Shown: positions 1 to 8,907, counted from the stretch's first letter. The stretch: DNA of 64,000 nt from Alteromonas indica (GCA_003056425.1 PYVY01000017.1:35673-99672), one strand, 5' to 3'. Notes: generated by a model from the letters alone, not told the origin. Numbers and translations: made by a program.

Positions 1-215
1 AGAGCGGACTCCTCTCTGAGCTTGCTAATATCTAGAGAAGATTGCTTCAGCGTTGGTTCGGGCTGACTATTCGTAAATTGCTTTATATTGGCTTGATCTA
101 AAGAAGATTCTGCCGCCTTGTTCATCTCAGACAAAAACTTATGCGGGTCGGACTGATCTGACCTAGATAATGAGTCCAAGATACTGACTACTCTCGCTTT
201 ATCTTTAGTATCCAT
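1..215 (-). CDS. Partial small protein of the element, cut by the window edge
   Basis: An open frame starts with ATG at 215 behind the ribosome site AAGGAGT and runs without a stop to base 1, so only the first 71 codons are visible. The visible part is polar and rich in Ser, Lys and Glu, starting MDTKDKARVVSILDSL, with no signal peptide or membrane segment. It follows the 74-codon gene at 229-453 by 13 bp and would be co-transcribed with it and with the lipoprotein gene at 469-987. I do not recognise the family. Confidence 0.6.
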   Translation of the reverse strand, partial: MDTKDKARVVSILDSLSRSDQSDPHKFLSEMNKAAESSLDQANIKQFTNSQPEPTLKQSSLDISKLREESA

Positions 216-228
216 AGTTTACTCCTTA

Positions 229-453
229 TCAATATCGGTGGGTTACTGTCAGGATGCCGTTCTCTAAGTTTGCGCTGACATAGTTATCCGGATGAAGAAT
301 ATGTTCGAGATGCGCTAGCGTTTCCCGCATATTTTTTTCATGCTGATCAATAGTTTTCCGAGCGGACGCTAGCTGTTTTTTTAGCATCCGGTCGGCGTTT
401 TCCGCATCGGTGTTAATAGAGTGGCGAGGAAGTAAACGTTTTAAGATTCCCAT
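229..453 (-). CDS. Small hypothetical protein (74 aa)
   Basis: The 74-residue protein is charged, with a Lys/Arg-rich N-terminus and a long helical, heptad-like middle (about residues 18-50) that could form a coiled coil. It has no signal peptide. The start at 453 is preceded by AAGGGG at good spacing. It lies 15 bp downstream of the lipoprotein gene on the same strand, inside an operon that begins behind the activator-like box at 1051-1080. Function unknown; a small DNA-binding or regulatory partner would fit but nothing proves it. Confidence 0.6.
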   Translation of the reverse strand: MGILKRLLPRHSINTDAENADRMLKKQLASARKTIDQHEKNMRETLAHLEHILHPDNYVSANLENGILTVTHRY

Positions 454-468
454 GGTGATACCCCTTGA

Positions 469-987
469 TTAGTTTCTTTGGTACACAATACTGCTTTGGT
501 ACTGAGGGCTGACGATTGATCGAAGACTGTTCGCCTCATTCCAATCGGAAAGCTCGGTCCTGGTGAGAAAGTGGCTCGCAGATTGAGCTGAAACAACTTT
601 TGCTCGGCAAACTGTCCTATCCTCAAGCTCCTGGCATCCGACTCGAAACCTTACTTTTCTGTATGATTCGCTGTGCTTATTCGATAAATCGGTTTCGAGA
701 TAGACCGACTCTTTAAGGACTATTTCCGATAATCCCTGATGATGGATTGACGCAGCCTGTACTTTGTCGTTTTCTCCCTTTCTTCCAAAGTGTTCAACCT
801 CATTGTATCCGTCGTGCAAAAAGACTTGGCTGAGCGCCTGAGACGGGTCAAGTGGCTTCCCAGTGGATACGGTAATCTCGTATCCTTGGACGTCCAAAGG
901 CACTGCTTCTGACGGCCCTAAAAGCGATTGACAGCCAGAAACCGATGCGACCGAAATAATCGAAAATAAAAGTACTGATTTGTTCAT
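469..987 (-). CDS. Putative lipoprotein of the mobile element (172 aa)
   Basis: The N-terminus is a lipoprotein signal: a short basic start, a hydrophobic stretch and the lipobox VSGC with Cys at about residue 19. The rest is soluble and contains two further Cys (CQE and TVCRA, near residues 118-128) that could form a disulfide in the periplasm. The start at 987 has a GGAGATG ribosome site. It is the first gene behind the regulatory box at 1051-1080, 63 bp upstream. Surface lipoproteins of mobile elements sometimes act in exclusion or mating contact, but no family is recognised here. Confidence 0.7.
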   Translation of the reverse strand: MNKSVLLFSIISVASVSGCQSLLGPSEAVPLDVQGYEITVSTGKPLDPSQALSQVFLHDGYNEVEHFGRKGENDKVQAASIHHQGLSEIVLKESVYLETDLSNKHSESYRKVRFRVGCQELEDRTVCRAKVVSAQSASHFLTRTELSDWNEANSLRSIVSPQYQSSIVYQRN

Positions 988-1050
988 GAGTCATCTCCTG
1001 TATAAATATGTTCATGCAGGAGACATTATTTCGCGTTTTCTACTTGAACC

Positions 1051-1080
1051 AGCGGTCGCTATTTGCCCGTTTGGGGCGCA
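1051..1080 (-). promoter_or_regulatory. AcaCD-like activator box A
   Basis: Read on the minus strand the site begins TGCGCCCCAAACGGGCA and continues AATAGCGACC. The near-palindromic GCCC-N4-5-GGGC core plus the downstream TAGCGACC extension recurs at six other places in the element. It lies 63 bp before the start of the lipoprotein gene at 987. Its likeness to the binding site of the FlhDC-type activator AcaCD of IncC plasmids is from memory of that motif and has not been scored. Confidence 0.65.
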
Positions 1081-1115
1081 CAGTTAAAAAAGGGGCCAAT
1101 AGGCCCCGAGGTAAA

Positions 1116-2543
1116 CTATAAGGAATTGACTTTATGTATTCCGCTCTCCATCGACGAACGGGGGAACACTGAAGGACACTTTGATACATCTGGTGAGTAT
1201 GAGCTGGCTGTGAGATCGCGGGAGCATGTGAAAGCGTCCGCTCGTCCTGCGGATCGCATCAGCTCAGCCCTGTTGTCGAAGGCATTTGCTAGGTCTTCGA
1301 GGGTACTGCAAGCCGGATACAACCAGGTCATGAGGTTGGAGTTCTTCGCTGCATAAGTGTTACAGGTCTCGCGTTCGTGAACGGTTGACTGTGAACTCAT
1401 GCCGCTGTCCCGCTTCAGATCCCGACGACGCGTATAGAATTTCTGATCTGTCTGATTCGGCCCAGGATAAGCCCAGCTCGGAACGGAGTACCCGTTTGAA
1501 ATGGCCGAATACTCGATCATGTATTCCCTGAGCAGCTTCGACTCACTCGCGACCAATTCAGCTACCTGTTGCCAGTTAAAGTCGGACCACGTGAGGCAAT
1601 GCCAGCCTCCGTCTGTTGGGCGAGGCTCAAAGCCGAGGGCTACCGCGATTTCATCGACTGGCACAGGTTCATTGTTCCGAGACCTGGAGCCGAAAGGTGA
1701 GCACATGCCGCCCAAGTGCTCTGGCAGGATTCCCTCAGAACGACCAACAAAGGCTGGTAAAGGCGCAGTGGGAGTGCGCCACTCACCTTCATCTGATAGT
1801 TTCCAAAGTGCTTTGGTGACCTCATTCATAGAGCCAACCTGCTGTTGCATGGCTTTAGTGGTCATTTCCAGCGCTCTATGCGCACCTACACGGTCAATAG
1901 CCGCCGCGAATAAGGAACCCTTTACATCGGCGAAATGTACGTTTAGAACATAGTGAGCATGGTGTGTTGGTGTCCCGATGGTGCATTTACTACCATATTC
2001 TCGAAGTGCTCTCTGACGATGCTGTTCGAGAACTTCGTCATTTTCTCGCGCAACCTGCCACTCCACAAAGTCATCGAGGTCCATCTTCTTGCCCGCTTCC
2101 AGTTCGGCTCTCTGCCATTCCCCTTTCTGTAGATCCGGGGTACTGGCATAGGTAACCCGGCGCTTAACCTCTTCATCAGCGTACTGGGAGTAGGTCAGGA
2201 GGTTTCCAGATTCTCCAAAGCATTCTGAGAAACTGATTTTTCCTTTGAGTTCGGCCTGGCGCTCGAAAAACTCTTCTGTCCATGCATTGAATGCCTGCCA
2301 TTCCTCACCTAGGGCTGACAGCATGACTGCGGCAGAGCGCATCGCTGCTGGTGAACCAAAATCACTTTCCACGAAGCCGACTGATTGCAGGGTAGTTAGC
2401 GCTCCTCCAGTGTCTATTGCAGTGGCTTGTGCTTCAGGGTGAGGGGCTTCACCGGTTAGGCTAGAGACAGGGTTGGACAGAGACGCGCAACCGCCTAGAA
2501 GGGCGACGCACACAGCCGTCGTAAATGGTTTGAGTATTTTCAT
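1116..2543 (-). CDS. Large putative lipoprotein of the mobile element (475 aa)
   Basis: The protein starts with a lipoprotein signal ending in the lipobox LGGC (Cys at about residue 19), followed by a Ser/Pro-rich linker and a large soluble domain. Several Cys pairs are visible (for example CFGES near 108, CTIGT near 189, and CNTYAAK to CSTLED near 395-412), which suits a disulfide-bonded outer-membrane-anchored protein. The start has a strong GGAGGA ribosome site. It is transcribed alone on the minus strand behind the box at 2605-2630 and the palindrome at 2652. No family was recognised; a mating, exclusion or surface role is a guess from context. Confidence 0.7.
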   Translation of the reverse strand: MKILKPFTTAVCVALLGGCASLSNPVSSLTGEAPHPEAQATAIDTGGALTTLQSVGFVESDFGSPAAMRSAAVMLSALGEEWQAFNAWTEEFFERQAELKGKISFSECFGESGNLLTYSQYADEEVKRRVTYASTPDLQKGEWQRAELEAGKKMDLDDFVEWQVARENDEVLEQHRQRALREYGSKCTIGTPTHHAHYVLNVHFADVKGSLFAAAIDRVGAHRALEMTTKAMQQQVGSMNEVTKALWKLSDEGEWRTPTAPLPAFVGRSEGILPEHLGGMCSPFGSRSRNNEPVPVDEIAVALGFEPRPTDGGWHCLTWSDFNWQQVAELVASESKLLREYMIEYSAISNGYSVPSWAYPGPNQTDQKFYTRRRDLKRDSGMSSQSTVHERETCNTYAAKNSNLMTWLYPACSTLEDLANAFDNRAELMRSAGRADAFTCSRDLTASSYSPDVSKCPSVFPRSSMESGIHKVNSL

Positions 2544-2604
2544 GGGTTATCCTCCGTTTTGATATAACAGAGGTATTGTCCCGTAGACAGAGCAGAAACC
2601 TCGC

Positions 2605-2630
2605 CTGCGCTTTTGCCCGTTTGGGGCGCG
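2605..2630 (-). promoter_or_regulatory. AcaCD-like activator box B
   Basis: On the minus strand it reads CGCGCCCCAAACGGGCA then AAAGCGC. The core is identical to box A over GCGCCCCAAACGGGCAAA. It ends 61 bp before the ATG of the 475-codon lipoprotein gene and lies 21 bp downstream of the palindrome at 2652-2667. Confidence 0.65.
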
Positions 2631-2651
2631 TAGTTGAATTGACGGTGAAAA

Positions 2652-2667
2652 CTTTCACATGTGAAAG
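2652..2667. repeat. Palindrome copy 1, CTTTCACATGTGAAAG
   Basis: Perfect 16-bp palindrome between the 3' end of the relaxase gene and the promoter of the 475-codon lipoprotein gene. It is one of six copies in the element (2652, 13146, 13868, 14622, 15804, 17871). A symmetric site of this size fits a dimeric DNA-binding protein. Confidence 0.8.
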
Positions 2668-2681
2668 AAATGGTATTTCCG

Positions 2682-2703
2682 ATTACCGTAATTATGATAA
2701 TTA
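2682..2703. repeat. 22-bp AT-rich motif shared with the pilin promoter
   Basis: The 22 bases begin ATTACCGTAATTA and contain the inner palindrome TAATTAT-G-ATAATTA. A copy differing at one base lies at 14569-14590. In both places the motif is followed, toward the gene, by the TTTCACATGTGAAA palindrome, then an AcaCD-like box, then a start codon. Confidence 0.6.
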
Positions 2704-2743
2704 CAGTTATGAGTTATACCGCCGTCCGTGGCAGTTATCGTTG

Positions 2744-5700
2744 TCAGCGAGACAGTTCTATCCCTTCACGGTCGCGCCCTTGATTGTGCTGGGGAGATTC
2801 CTGCCGCTTTTGCTGTTCTCTCTGAGTCATAACAGGATCCCAGAGTTTATCCATCAGATGATCTAGCGGGGCAAGGTCCCTGAACCGGCTTTCTTTGGCC
2901 GCCTGCTTCTGGCCTGTGCGTTGCTCTACGGCCTTGATAAGACCCTCTCGGGAATCCGTATAGAGGTAAACTCCATGCTTTGCCCGTGAAATCTGGACAT
3001 AGAACTGTTCGGTATTCAGCAGTGCCTTTCTGTCGGTCTCCGCGTGCACAAAGACGTTCTGAGCTGTTTTACCCTGGGCGGCATGTACGGTCATGGCATA
3101 CCCATGATCCCAGTGGGAGTTTCCCAGCTTCGACATGTCGAACTCGGCAGTTTTTCCATTGGCAAGACGGAAGGTAGCGGTCGTCCCCTCAATTTTCTCT
3201 ACAGTAGCCCAGTCGTTGTTCAGCCTGCCAGAAGGCTTATCATTGTCGCGCCAGACAATCTTTTCACCAACTGCCAGGCCGCTTTCGGCCAGGCTGAAGA
3301 TCTGGACATTCTTGGCAGAATAACGCTCTGGAGAGAAACGTATTAAATCTGCCTGCTCAACCGAACCGTGCAGCTTTAGCAGGACATCCTGACCCTCACG
3401 CCCAACAACCTCGTAGTATGCTCCCTGCTTGATGCCTTCTCTCTTGAAGCTGCGGGCAAATCGGACGATCCGGCCATCTTGATATGTCCCAGTCAGTCGC
3501 CGCTCGGCTTCAGTCGAATCGACGGAAGACAACCGCTGAACCCGAATTTCGTAGCCAAGGGTGCCTTCTTCCTTCAAAGCACTGCGAATAAGATCATTGG
3601 TACGGCTCCTACCTTCCCGGCTGGGCTCTAGAATGATGCTTTTGGCTCGCTCGTCTGGCGCGAGAGCCATGTAGTCCTTCACAAGCTCTTCCCTACGCAA
3701 TTCACCGCTTTTTTCATGGTCGATTTTTCCATTCCCTTTCTGGGCGACCATCTCCTTGATCACACTACCGCTTTCTTGGATTCGGTCGAGTGCCTGTTTC
3801 GCCTTCTTCATCAAAGAGAGATAAACCGCATCCCTAGTTCCTCGGTTAGTCTGCCTAACGATTTCTTCTAGATGGTAGGTTTCCATCCCGTGATTCTGGA
3901 GCTGTCTGAAGCCAGCTCCAGCCTCTACAGAAGCTAGCTGGCGAACATCACCAGTCAGCACAACACGAGCCCCCGATTGGCCCGCACGTTGCAGGAGGTC
4001 TCGCATTAGTTTGGTGCCGACCATGCTGGACTCATCCACAACCCAAAGTTGAGGCGTTTTCTCCAATATTTTTCCAAGCTCTTTACGTTCTGCCTGTAGT
4101 TCAGCTTTTTCATATCGGAATTCATCGAGCCGTTTCTGGTAGAGGGGGGAGTTATCAGGAATCCGAACCCCCGTTTTTTCGTCCGTGCCAGGATTGGCGA
4201 GAGCTTTTTCGAGTTGGTCCAGTCGATTGTCGATTTTGTCGATCTGGGAACGGGTTTTTCGCTCTTGAACCCACTCGTTCCGGCTCTGTGCTAGAAAGGA
4301 TTGAATGGTTCCAGACTGAATTCCAGCGCCATCAGTCAAGCTCTGCCCAGCAGAGTTCGTGGGAGTAAGCCCCCTCACCTCATATCCCATCTCCCTTGCT
4401 GTCTCAGCTACCGTTCGTAGGACCGAGGTGGTTTTAGCAGTACCGGCGAAGCCCTGGACACCAATAATCCGGTTTTTCGAGGTGAGAATTCCCTCGGTAG
4501 CACGCTTCTGGTCAGAGTTCCACTCGTAACCGGCGGCATTGGCCTTCTCCTCTGCCTTGGCGATGGCCTCTGTCGCTCTCTCCTTACTGCAAAGAGACCC
4601 GGCGCGATTTCTACCGATGTACTCCTCCTTCAGCATCTCGTCTTCCATTACGATGGCCGCTTTCGAGGTGTAACCTCGAACATCTACCTCCTGCTGACTC
4701 ACCTTGTCGTAGATGCGGACGGACTTTTCTTGAAGCAATCCATCACTCGCCGCTGCGTCGATGGCGTTCTGGACATCAGTAAGAACAACCCGAGAACCAG
4801 CGTAACGGCTGGCCTCTTTGAGAAGCTTATGGCGAGACCAAGAGGTGTCACGTTCACCAAGGTGTTCGGCAGCCCACATTACTGCCTCATTCGCTAGCTG
4901 AACCCGCTCCAAAAGAGCTTCTGTCTTCTTTTCAACCGTCGGTTGATTTGCCTTCGATTGAGCAATGACTTCCTTCAGTTCATTAAGTTTGTCTCCTCCG
5001 ATTTCGTTATGCCATCGTTCAAGAAGCTCGCCGCGCTCAGCGTGGACCTTCCTATCCCGTGTATCGAGGGTGGCTGTTTCTTTCTCGGCGGCAGTCGCTG
5101 TGTCTCTAGTTTTTCCAAGCCCCTCTAAGGCACCCTCAATTGCTTGGCTTCGTTTAGAGTATTGATCGATAAGCTCTTCAGGAACTCCCCGAATTTCCCA
5201 ACTCCCATCTTTACCATGCTCAATTTCATAGCCCAGAGGACTCGTCCTTACAGCCAAGTTTTGCCGATAAACGAGACCCAGAAGCTTCTGGTCGATGAAA
5301 AGTGGCTTGTTCTCGATAGATCTCCATTGTCCGTCTGCTCGTTGGGTCGCATTCATAACCACAGAGTGGGTGTGCAGAAACGGATCAAGAGCGCGGCTAG
5401 TTGTATGCTTGAAAGTGGCAGCTACCATCGAAGCAGTTTTCTCGTAATCAACTGTGTTCTCAGCTCGGTTACGGTTCCTGGTTACAATGTACTCTTGCTC
5501 TATATAACGAAGCGTAGCCTTCACCGCCTCATCGTGGGCTTCCAGTAACCGCTGGTCACCTGCGACCTCGGCCAGAATTGAAACGCTCTTTGGTGCTGAG
5601 AAAGTTAAGTCAATTCCTGGTTGGTGCTTCCATTCGCCGTCTCTGACAGTTCCAAGTCTCTGCCCGTCCGGGAGCTGGCCTTCCAGGAGAGCTTTGAAGG

Positions 5701-5848
5701 TTTCTCGGTCCACGTCTCCTGACAAACCTAGCGCTGCTGCGCCCGAGCCGACCCACCCAGACGGCGACAAACCGTCTACATAGTAATCGTCGTGTTCAAA
5801 GTAGTGACCCGCTTGGGCCGCACTTTTTATAGCTTTTGGTGACATCAT
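2744..5848 (-). CDS. traI: MOBF-type conjugative relaxase/helicase (TraI/TrwC-like)
   Basis: This protein should nick the element's oriT, stay bound to the 5' end and unwind the transferred strand. The N-terminus matches F TraI and R388 TrwC: candidate catalytic tyrosines Y16, Y22 and Y23, the motif DLTFSAPKS near residue 80, and the metal-binding His set H148, H159 and H161 in HTTS and LHTHS. A superfamily 1 helicase follows, with Walker A GFAGTAKTT (about residue 470), VVDESSM, GDVRQLASVEAG, and MTVHAAQGKT near the end. At 1034 residues it is close to TrwC length and much shorter than F TraI. Its ATG overlaps the coupling protein stop (ATGA), so the two are translationally coupled. The local sequence resembles F TraI (LLEGQLPDG), matching the F-like nic candidate near 8608. 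Confidence 0.95.
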   Translation of the reverse strand: MMSPKAIKSAAQAGHYFEHDDYYVDGLSPSGWVGSGAAALGLSGDVDRETFKALLEGQLPDGQRLGTVRDGEWKHQPGIDLTFSAPKSVSILAEVAGDQRLLEAHDEAVKATLRYIEQEYIVTRNRNRAENTVDYEKTASMVAATFKHTTSRALDPFLHTHSVVMNATQRADGQWRSIENKPLFIDQKLLGLVYRQNLAVRTSPLGYEIEHGKDGSWEIRGVPEELIDQYSKRSQAIEGALEGLGKTRDTATAAEKETATLDTRDRKVHAERGELLERWHNEIGGDKLNELKEVIAQSKANQPTVEKKTEALLERVQLANEAVMWAAEHLGERDTSWSRHKLLKEASRYAGSRVVLTDVQNAIDAAASDGLLQEKSVRIYDKVSQQEVDVRGYTSKAAIVMEDEMLKEEYIGRNRAGSLCSKERATEAIAKAEEKANAAGYEWNSDQKRATEGILTSKNRIIGVQGFAGTAKTTSVLRTVAETAREMGYEVRGLTPTNSAGQSLTDGAGIQSGTIQSFLAQSRNEWVQERKTRSQIDKIDNRLDQLEKALANPGTDEKTGVRIPDNSPLYQKRLDEFRYEKAELQAERKELGKILEKTPQLWVVDESSMVGTKLMRDLLQRAGQSGARVVLTGDVRQLASVEAGAGFRQLQNHGMETYHLEEIVRQTNRGTRDAVYLSLMKKAKQALDRIQESGSVIKEMVAQKGNGKIDHEKSGELRREELVKDYMALAPDERAKSIILEPSREGRSRTNDLIRSALKEEGTLGYEIRVQRLSSVDSTEAERRLTGTYQDGRIVRFARSFKREGIKQGAYYEVVGREGQDVLLKLHGSVEQADLIRFSPERYSAKNVQIFSLAESGLAVGEKIVWRDNDKPSGRLNNDWATVEKIEGTTATFRLANGKTAEFDMSKLGNSHWDHGYAMTVHAAQGKTAQNVFVHAETDRKALLNTEQFYVQISRAKHGVYLYTDSREGLIKAVEQRTGQKQAAKESRFRDLAPLDHLMDKLWDPVMTQREQQKRQESPQHNQGRDREGIELSR

Positions 5849-8139
5849 GATTTTTTATCTCCCAAAAGATCCGAAAACAGGAAATCGTTATCCATGCCCA
5901 TTGAGTCAAGAATTTCCTGCACTTCTCGTTGAGTATTGCCAGACGGCTTTTCCTGAGATTCTTCACGAGGCTCTAAATCTTCGGTTTCTATGGTTTGTTC
6001 GTTAAGTACAGACTCAGTTACCGACGTGCCCTTCGAGGCGCGAGCCGAATTAAGGAGGCGCATACCTACTGTTTCGTTCTCATCACCCTGGATAAAACTT
6101 TCAGAAATCGACGGTAACGGCAGGAATGGCACGTCGAGACGAGCTTTACCTTCTACCCCCCAAATCTTGGCGTAGCAGGACAGATCCGGAAGGCCCGTAA
6201 TCTCGCTGTCCAGCACGATCTTTCTGCTTTGGCGTTTGGATGAAACTCTCACGCCATCGCGGATGTCGTCAGCGGAGTAATTAAGATCTTCGTCTATCTC
6301 CTCTCTCTCGGCGTCACCAAGCACCTTGGAAACCCATTCGGCAGTATCTGAGTTGTTTAGACGGAAGTGGAGCTGGGTAGAGCACAGGCCAAGGATTGTT
6401 TTGGAAGTGTTCTTGCCGAATTCCTCTTCAAGCTGATTAATTTCCTGAATACCCAGAACAACAGCGGCGCCAAAGCCTCTTCCCTCCGCCATTAGCATTG
6501 AGAGGGCTGGTATCTTTTTGAGGCTAGGGAGTTCATCAACGATCAGCCACAAAGTCCTATCATTGTCCACGCCGCGCGCCATGAGGCCCTTGGCAGTAGA
6601 CTGAATCCATGTAGATATCAAAGGCTTCTGGATCTCGATGTCGGACTCCCGAACCGGCAGAAACAGCCATGAGTCATCTGCGTTTTGGCCGTCACCCTCG
6701 GCAATCCAATTGCGGATCGAGAAGAAGCCTTGGGATTCTTTCTCTTTGAGCAACCGCAAAGGTCGGACTCCATCAACGATGGTTGAACGGATGCTTTCAA
6801 GCGTTTTCTCGTTATCCTCGTTGAAGTAGGCAGATGCAGGGGTTCCGGCTACAAGCTCTTGGAGCAGTTCTGCGTCGTTCCACGCCGTGGCTTGAAGAAG
6901 CGTTAGCACAGACCTAGGTCCATCGAGATACAAGGTTTGAAGCGCTGACGAGACTACGTTGCGAGCAGCGTTGGTGAAAAACTTATCGTTGCCACCCCCG
7001 TTGCTGCTATTTTGTGGGAATAAGGTTTCTGCGATCCAGTCAGCATCAAATGGAGAAGCCATTTCCTCCCAGGGCGTCCATTGGTGAGACCGGCTGTCTG
7101 ACGGATTGAGGATGTGGTCAACTCCGTCCCGGTAGAACTTTTCAACAAACTCTCCCTTTTTGTCGTAAACCACAGCTCTATCGCCACGTGCGCGAATCGC
7201 CTTCAGCAGATGGGTTAAAGCCGTCGATTTACCCGCACCGGTAGTACCACTGATAAGAGTGTGTTTTTTGGAAAAGGCTGAAGGTAGCGGGAACTCCTCC
7301 GCCAAAGATGCTATGAACTCAGATCTGCGACGATTCGCATACTCATCGAGACCACAAAGAAGACGTATAAAGCGATTATCAGAGTTAGCGTCATCAGGGT
7401 TATGACCAGCCTTTTTCAGGGCTGTCTGCAAAGCGGTGTCGGTCGGCATACAGTTACGATTCTCGACACTGAGATTATTGATGACCCTGACAGCAAATTT
7501 ATGGTCAAAGCCAGCGGACCCCAGAATAGAACTCCATGCAACCGCAGAGGGCATTGGAACCCTGTAACTATCGATCATGGGCCTGCACCGGGCAGGGATG
7601 TACTGAAGTGACAGTTCAGAAGCCCCATGTTTACTGATTACTTCGCGCTTAAGTTCGTCATCGGATACCAGCTTTGCTCCACGAATAAATTTGTCTTCCT
7701 TAATTTCCTTTCCCCGCCTTGCTGCCTTTATCGCGAGAAAAACGCCCATGGGAATATAGAGTACAAGAACGACAATAAAAGACATGCCAAATTGACCAAT
7801 TACATTGCTTGCCGCTGATTTGAAAAATTGCTCTTCCGTGACAAGTTTCAAAGGTAGAGTGCCATTTCCCTCTATGGGAACACACTCGCTAATCGATACT
7901 GATGAAAATGGGTGTATCATTCCTTTTAAGTGCGCCCAGTAGTACGTAACAGAATTACTCAGAGCACACTTATCCACCGACACCCACACGTATATAAATG
8001 AAACTACAGCAGCTAGTATAAGTCCCAATAGGATCAGCCAAGCGAAGCTGAATAAAAACATTTGTTGACCATGGAGCCATGTATCGGCTCCACGAATGAA
8101 ATCGCCTACTCTTCCTTTTCTAATTTCCGGCATTGTCAT
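5845..8139 (-). CDS. traD: Type IV coupling protein (TraD/TrwB family)
   Basis: This inner-membrane ATPase would bring the relaxase-DNA complex to a type IV secretion channel. Two N-terminal membrane segments (about residues 28-52 and 118-145) precede a cytosolic motor with Walker A SGTTGAGKST (about residue 300) and Walker B LWLIVDELP. The C-terminal tail is acidic, as in TraD. The chosen ATG at 8139 lies behind a GGGGGG run and overlaps the preceding gene by 20 bp; an ATG at 8151 is also possible. The next gene, the relaxase, overlaps by 4 bp. No channel genes are in the window, so the element probably uses a helper's secretion system. Confidence 0.92.
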   Translation of the reverse strand: MTMPEIRKGRVGDFIRGADTWLHGQQMFLFSFAWLILLGLILAAVVSFIYVWVSVDKCALSNSVTYYWAHLKGMIHPFSSVSISECVPIEGNGTLPLKLVTEEQFFKSAASNVIGQFGMSFIVVLVLYIPMGVFLAIKAARRGKEIKEDKFIRGAKLVSDDELKREVISKHGASELSLQYIPARCRPMIDSYRVPMPSAVAWSSILGSAGFDHKFAVRVINNLSVENRNCMPTDTALQTALKKAGHNPDDANSDNRFIRLLCGLDEYANRRRSEFIASLAEEFPLPSAFSKKHTLISGTTGAGKSTALTHLLKAIRARGDRAVVYDKKGEFVEKFYRDGVDHILNPSDSRSHQWTPWEEMASPFDADWIAETLFPQNSSNGGGNDKFFTNAARNVVSSALQTLYLDGPRSVLTLLQATAWNDAELLQELVAGTPASAYFNEDNEKTLESIRSTIVDGVRPLRLLKEKESQGFFSIRNWIAEGDGQNADDSWLFLPVRESDIEIQKPLISTWIQSTAKGLMARGVDNDRTLWLIVDELPSLKKIPALSMLMAEGRGFGAAVVLGIQEINQLEEEFGKNTSKTILGLCSTQLHFRLNNSDTAEWVSKVLGDAEREEIDEDLNYSADDIRDGVRVSSKRQSRKIVLDSEITGLPDLSCYAKIWGVEGKARLDVPFLPLPSISESFIQGDENETVGMRLLNSARASKGTSVTESVLNEQTIETEDLEPREESQEKPSGNTQREVQEILDSMGMDNDFLFSDLLGDKKS

Positions 8140-8476
8140 CCCCCCCGGCAAAATGCTGACGAAGCGTGTTAGTCATATTCGAAATAGCTTGTTTGGCTTC
8201 TACCAACTCATCATGTGAGCATGTCTTTTTCAGCAAATAATCGCCTGTTGCCACATTAATTGAAATCAAGTTAACCAATTGCTCATAGATGCTTTTCTGG
8301 TCCCCTTTAATAAGACGGACTTCATTCAAAACCGAGTCGTCGTTTATGGCCTGCTCGATTAGGGAAACTGCAGTTTTGCTGATGGTCTGGCCCGACTCTT
8401 GGGCCAGCTCCTTCAGTAAAAGGTGAACAGCTCGGCTGGGATAGATTTGGATCCGATACGCCTTAGAAACTCCCAT
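8120..8476 (-). CDS. TrwA/TraY-like relaxosome accessory protein, probable ribbon-helix-helix
   Basis: The 118-residue protein begins with SKAYRIQIYPSRAVHLLLKELA followed by ETGQTISKTAV-type residues, the usual look of a ribbon-helix-helix DNA-binding domain: a short basic beta strand then two helices. Its place directly before the coupling protein and relaxase repeats the trwA-trwB-trwC order of R388, where TrwA binds oriT and represses the operon. The gene starts one base inside the stop of the upstream frame and overlaps the coupling protein. The role in oriT binding is inferred from position and fold appearance. Confidence 0.7.
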   Translation of the reverse strand: MGVSKAYRIQIYPSRAVHLLLKELAQESGQTISKTAVSLIEQAINDDSVLNEVRLIKGDQKSIYEQLVNLISINVATGDYLLKKTCSHDELVEAKQAISNMTNTLRQHFAGGDDNAGN

Positions 8477-8907
8477 TAGTGTCCCTCCTGCACCCGGTTT
8501 CTACGTTCCTGACTCCCTTGTAACTCCGAATGCTCGGCGGTGCAGGGAGTCCCCTCAGACGGCGCAACAGCGCCGGATGAGACAGCCCACTCGCGGTGAG
8601 TGGGGTGTGGAGAAAAATCAGGACGAAGACCTGATTTTACGACCCCGTTCTGGGGTCCCCGAGCCGCTAGGCTTGGGGTGGTGTTTGGAGGGAAGTCTGC
8701 AAGTCTCTGGAACTGCTCCGCCAGCTTTTTTATGGCATATTCGCGTCGCTTTTCGCCCAGGATCGAGAGACGAAATACAACAGTTTGGATTGCCTCCTCG
8801 GCGGTTAAAGTATCTGCTGCCTCCTCCAGAATTCGCAGATATGTACTGCCGCAGCAATGGAAGCAAGTATGGGGGCTACTGAGTGTGAAAATATTATTCT
8901 TTTTCAT
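8476..8907 (-). CDS. Hypothetical protein whose frame runs across the oriT candidate
   Basis: The preferred start is the ATG at 8907, which has GGGAGGG six bases upstream; another ATG at 8925 has no such site. The first 75 residues look like a real protein: a helical segment with two Cys (CFHCC) and many charged residues. The last 65 residues are Pro/Ser/Gly-rich and coincide with the inverted repeats at 8560-8657, so the DNA there may be selected as oriT rather than for protein. It overlaps the upstream lipoprotein gene by 14 bp and abuts the RHH gene, suggesting one operon. Function unknown. Confidence 0.5.
   Translation of the reverse strand: MKKNNIFTLSSPHTCFHCCGSTYLRILEEAADTLTAEEAIQTVVFRLSILGEKRREYAIKKLAEQFQRLADFPPNTTPSLAARGPQNGVVKSGLRPDFSPHPTHREWAVSSGAVAPSEGTPCTAEHSELQGSQERRNRVQEGH
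8560..8657 (+). other. oriT: Candidate origin of transfer (oriT) with F-like nic site
   Basis: Four inverted repeats are packed in 98 bp: CGGCGC-AACA-GCGCCG (8560-8575), CCCACTC-N5-GAGTGGG (8586-8604), AAAATCAGG-N7-CCTGATTTT (8614-8638) and GACCCC-N5-GGGGTC (8641-8657). The plus strand at 8600-8610 reads GTGGGGTGTGG, which matches the core of the F plasmid nic site (GTGGGGTGT/GG), placing a possible nick after 8608. With that polarity the relaxase genes would enter last, as is usual. The F-like relaxase encoded next door makes the match more credible. The exact nick is a prediction. Confidence 0.55.

Noticed and set aside
1501..1953. A 150-codon plus-strand frame opposite the 475-aa lipoprotein
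   Set aside because: It is antisense to a gene with a clear signal peptide and ribosome site and shows no domain.
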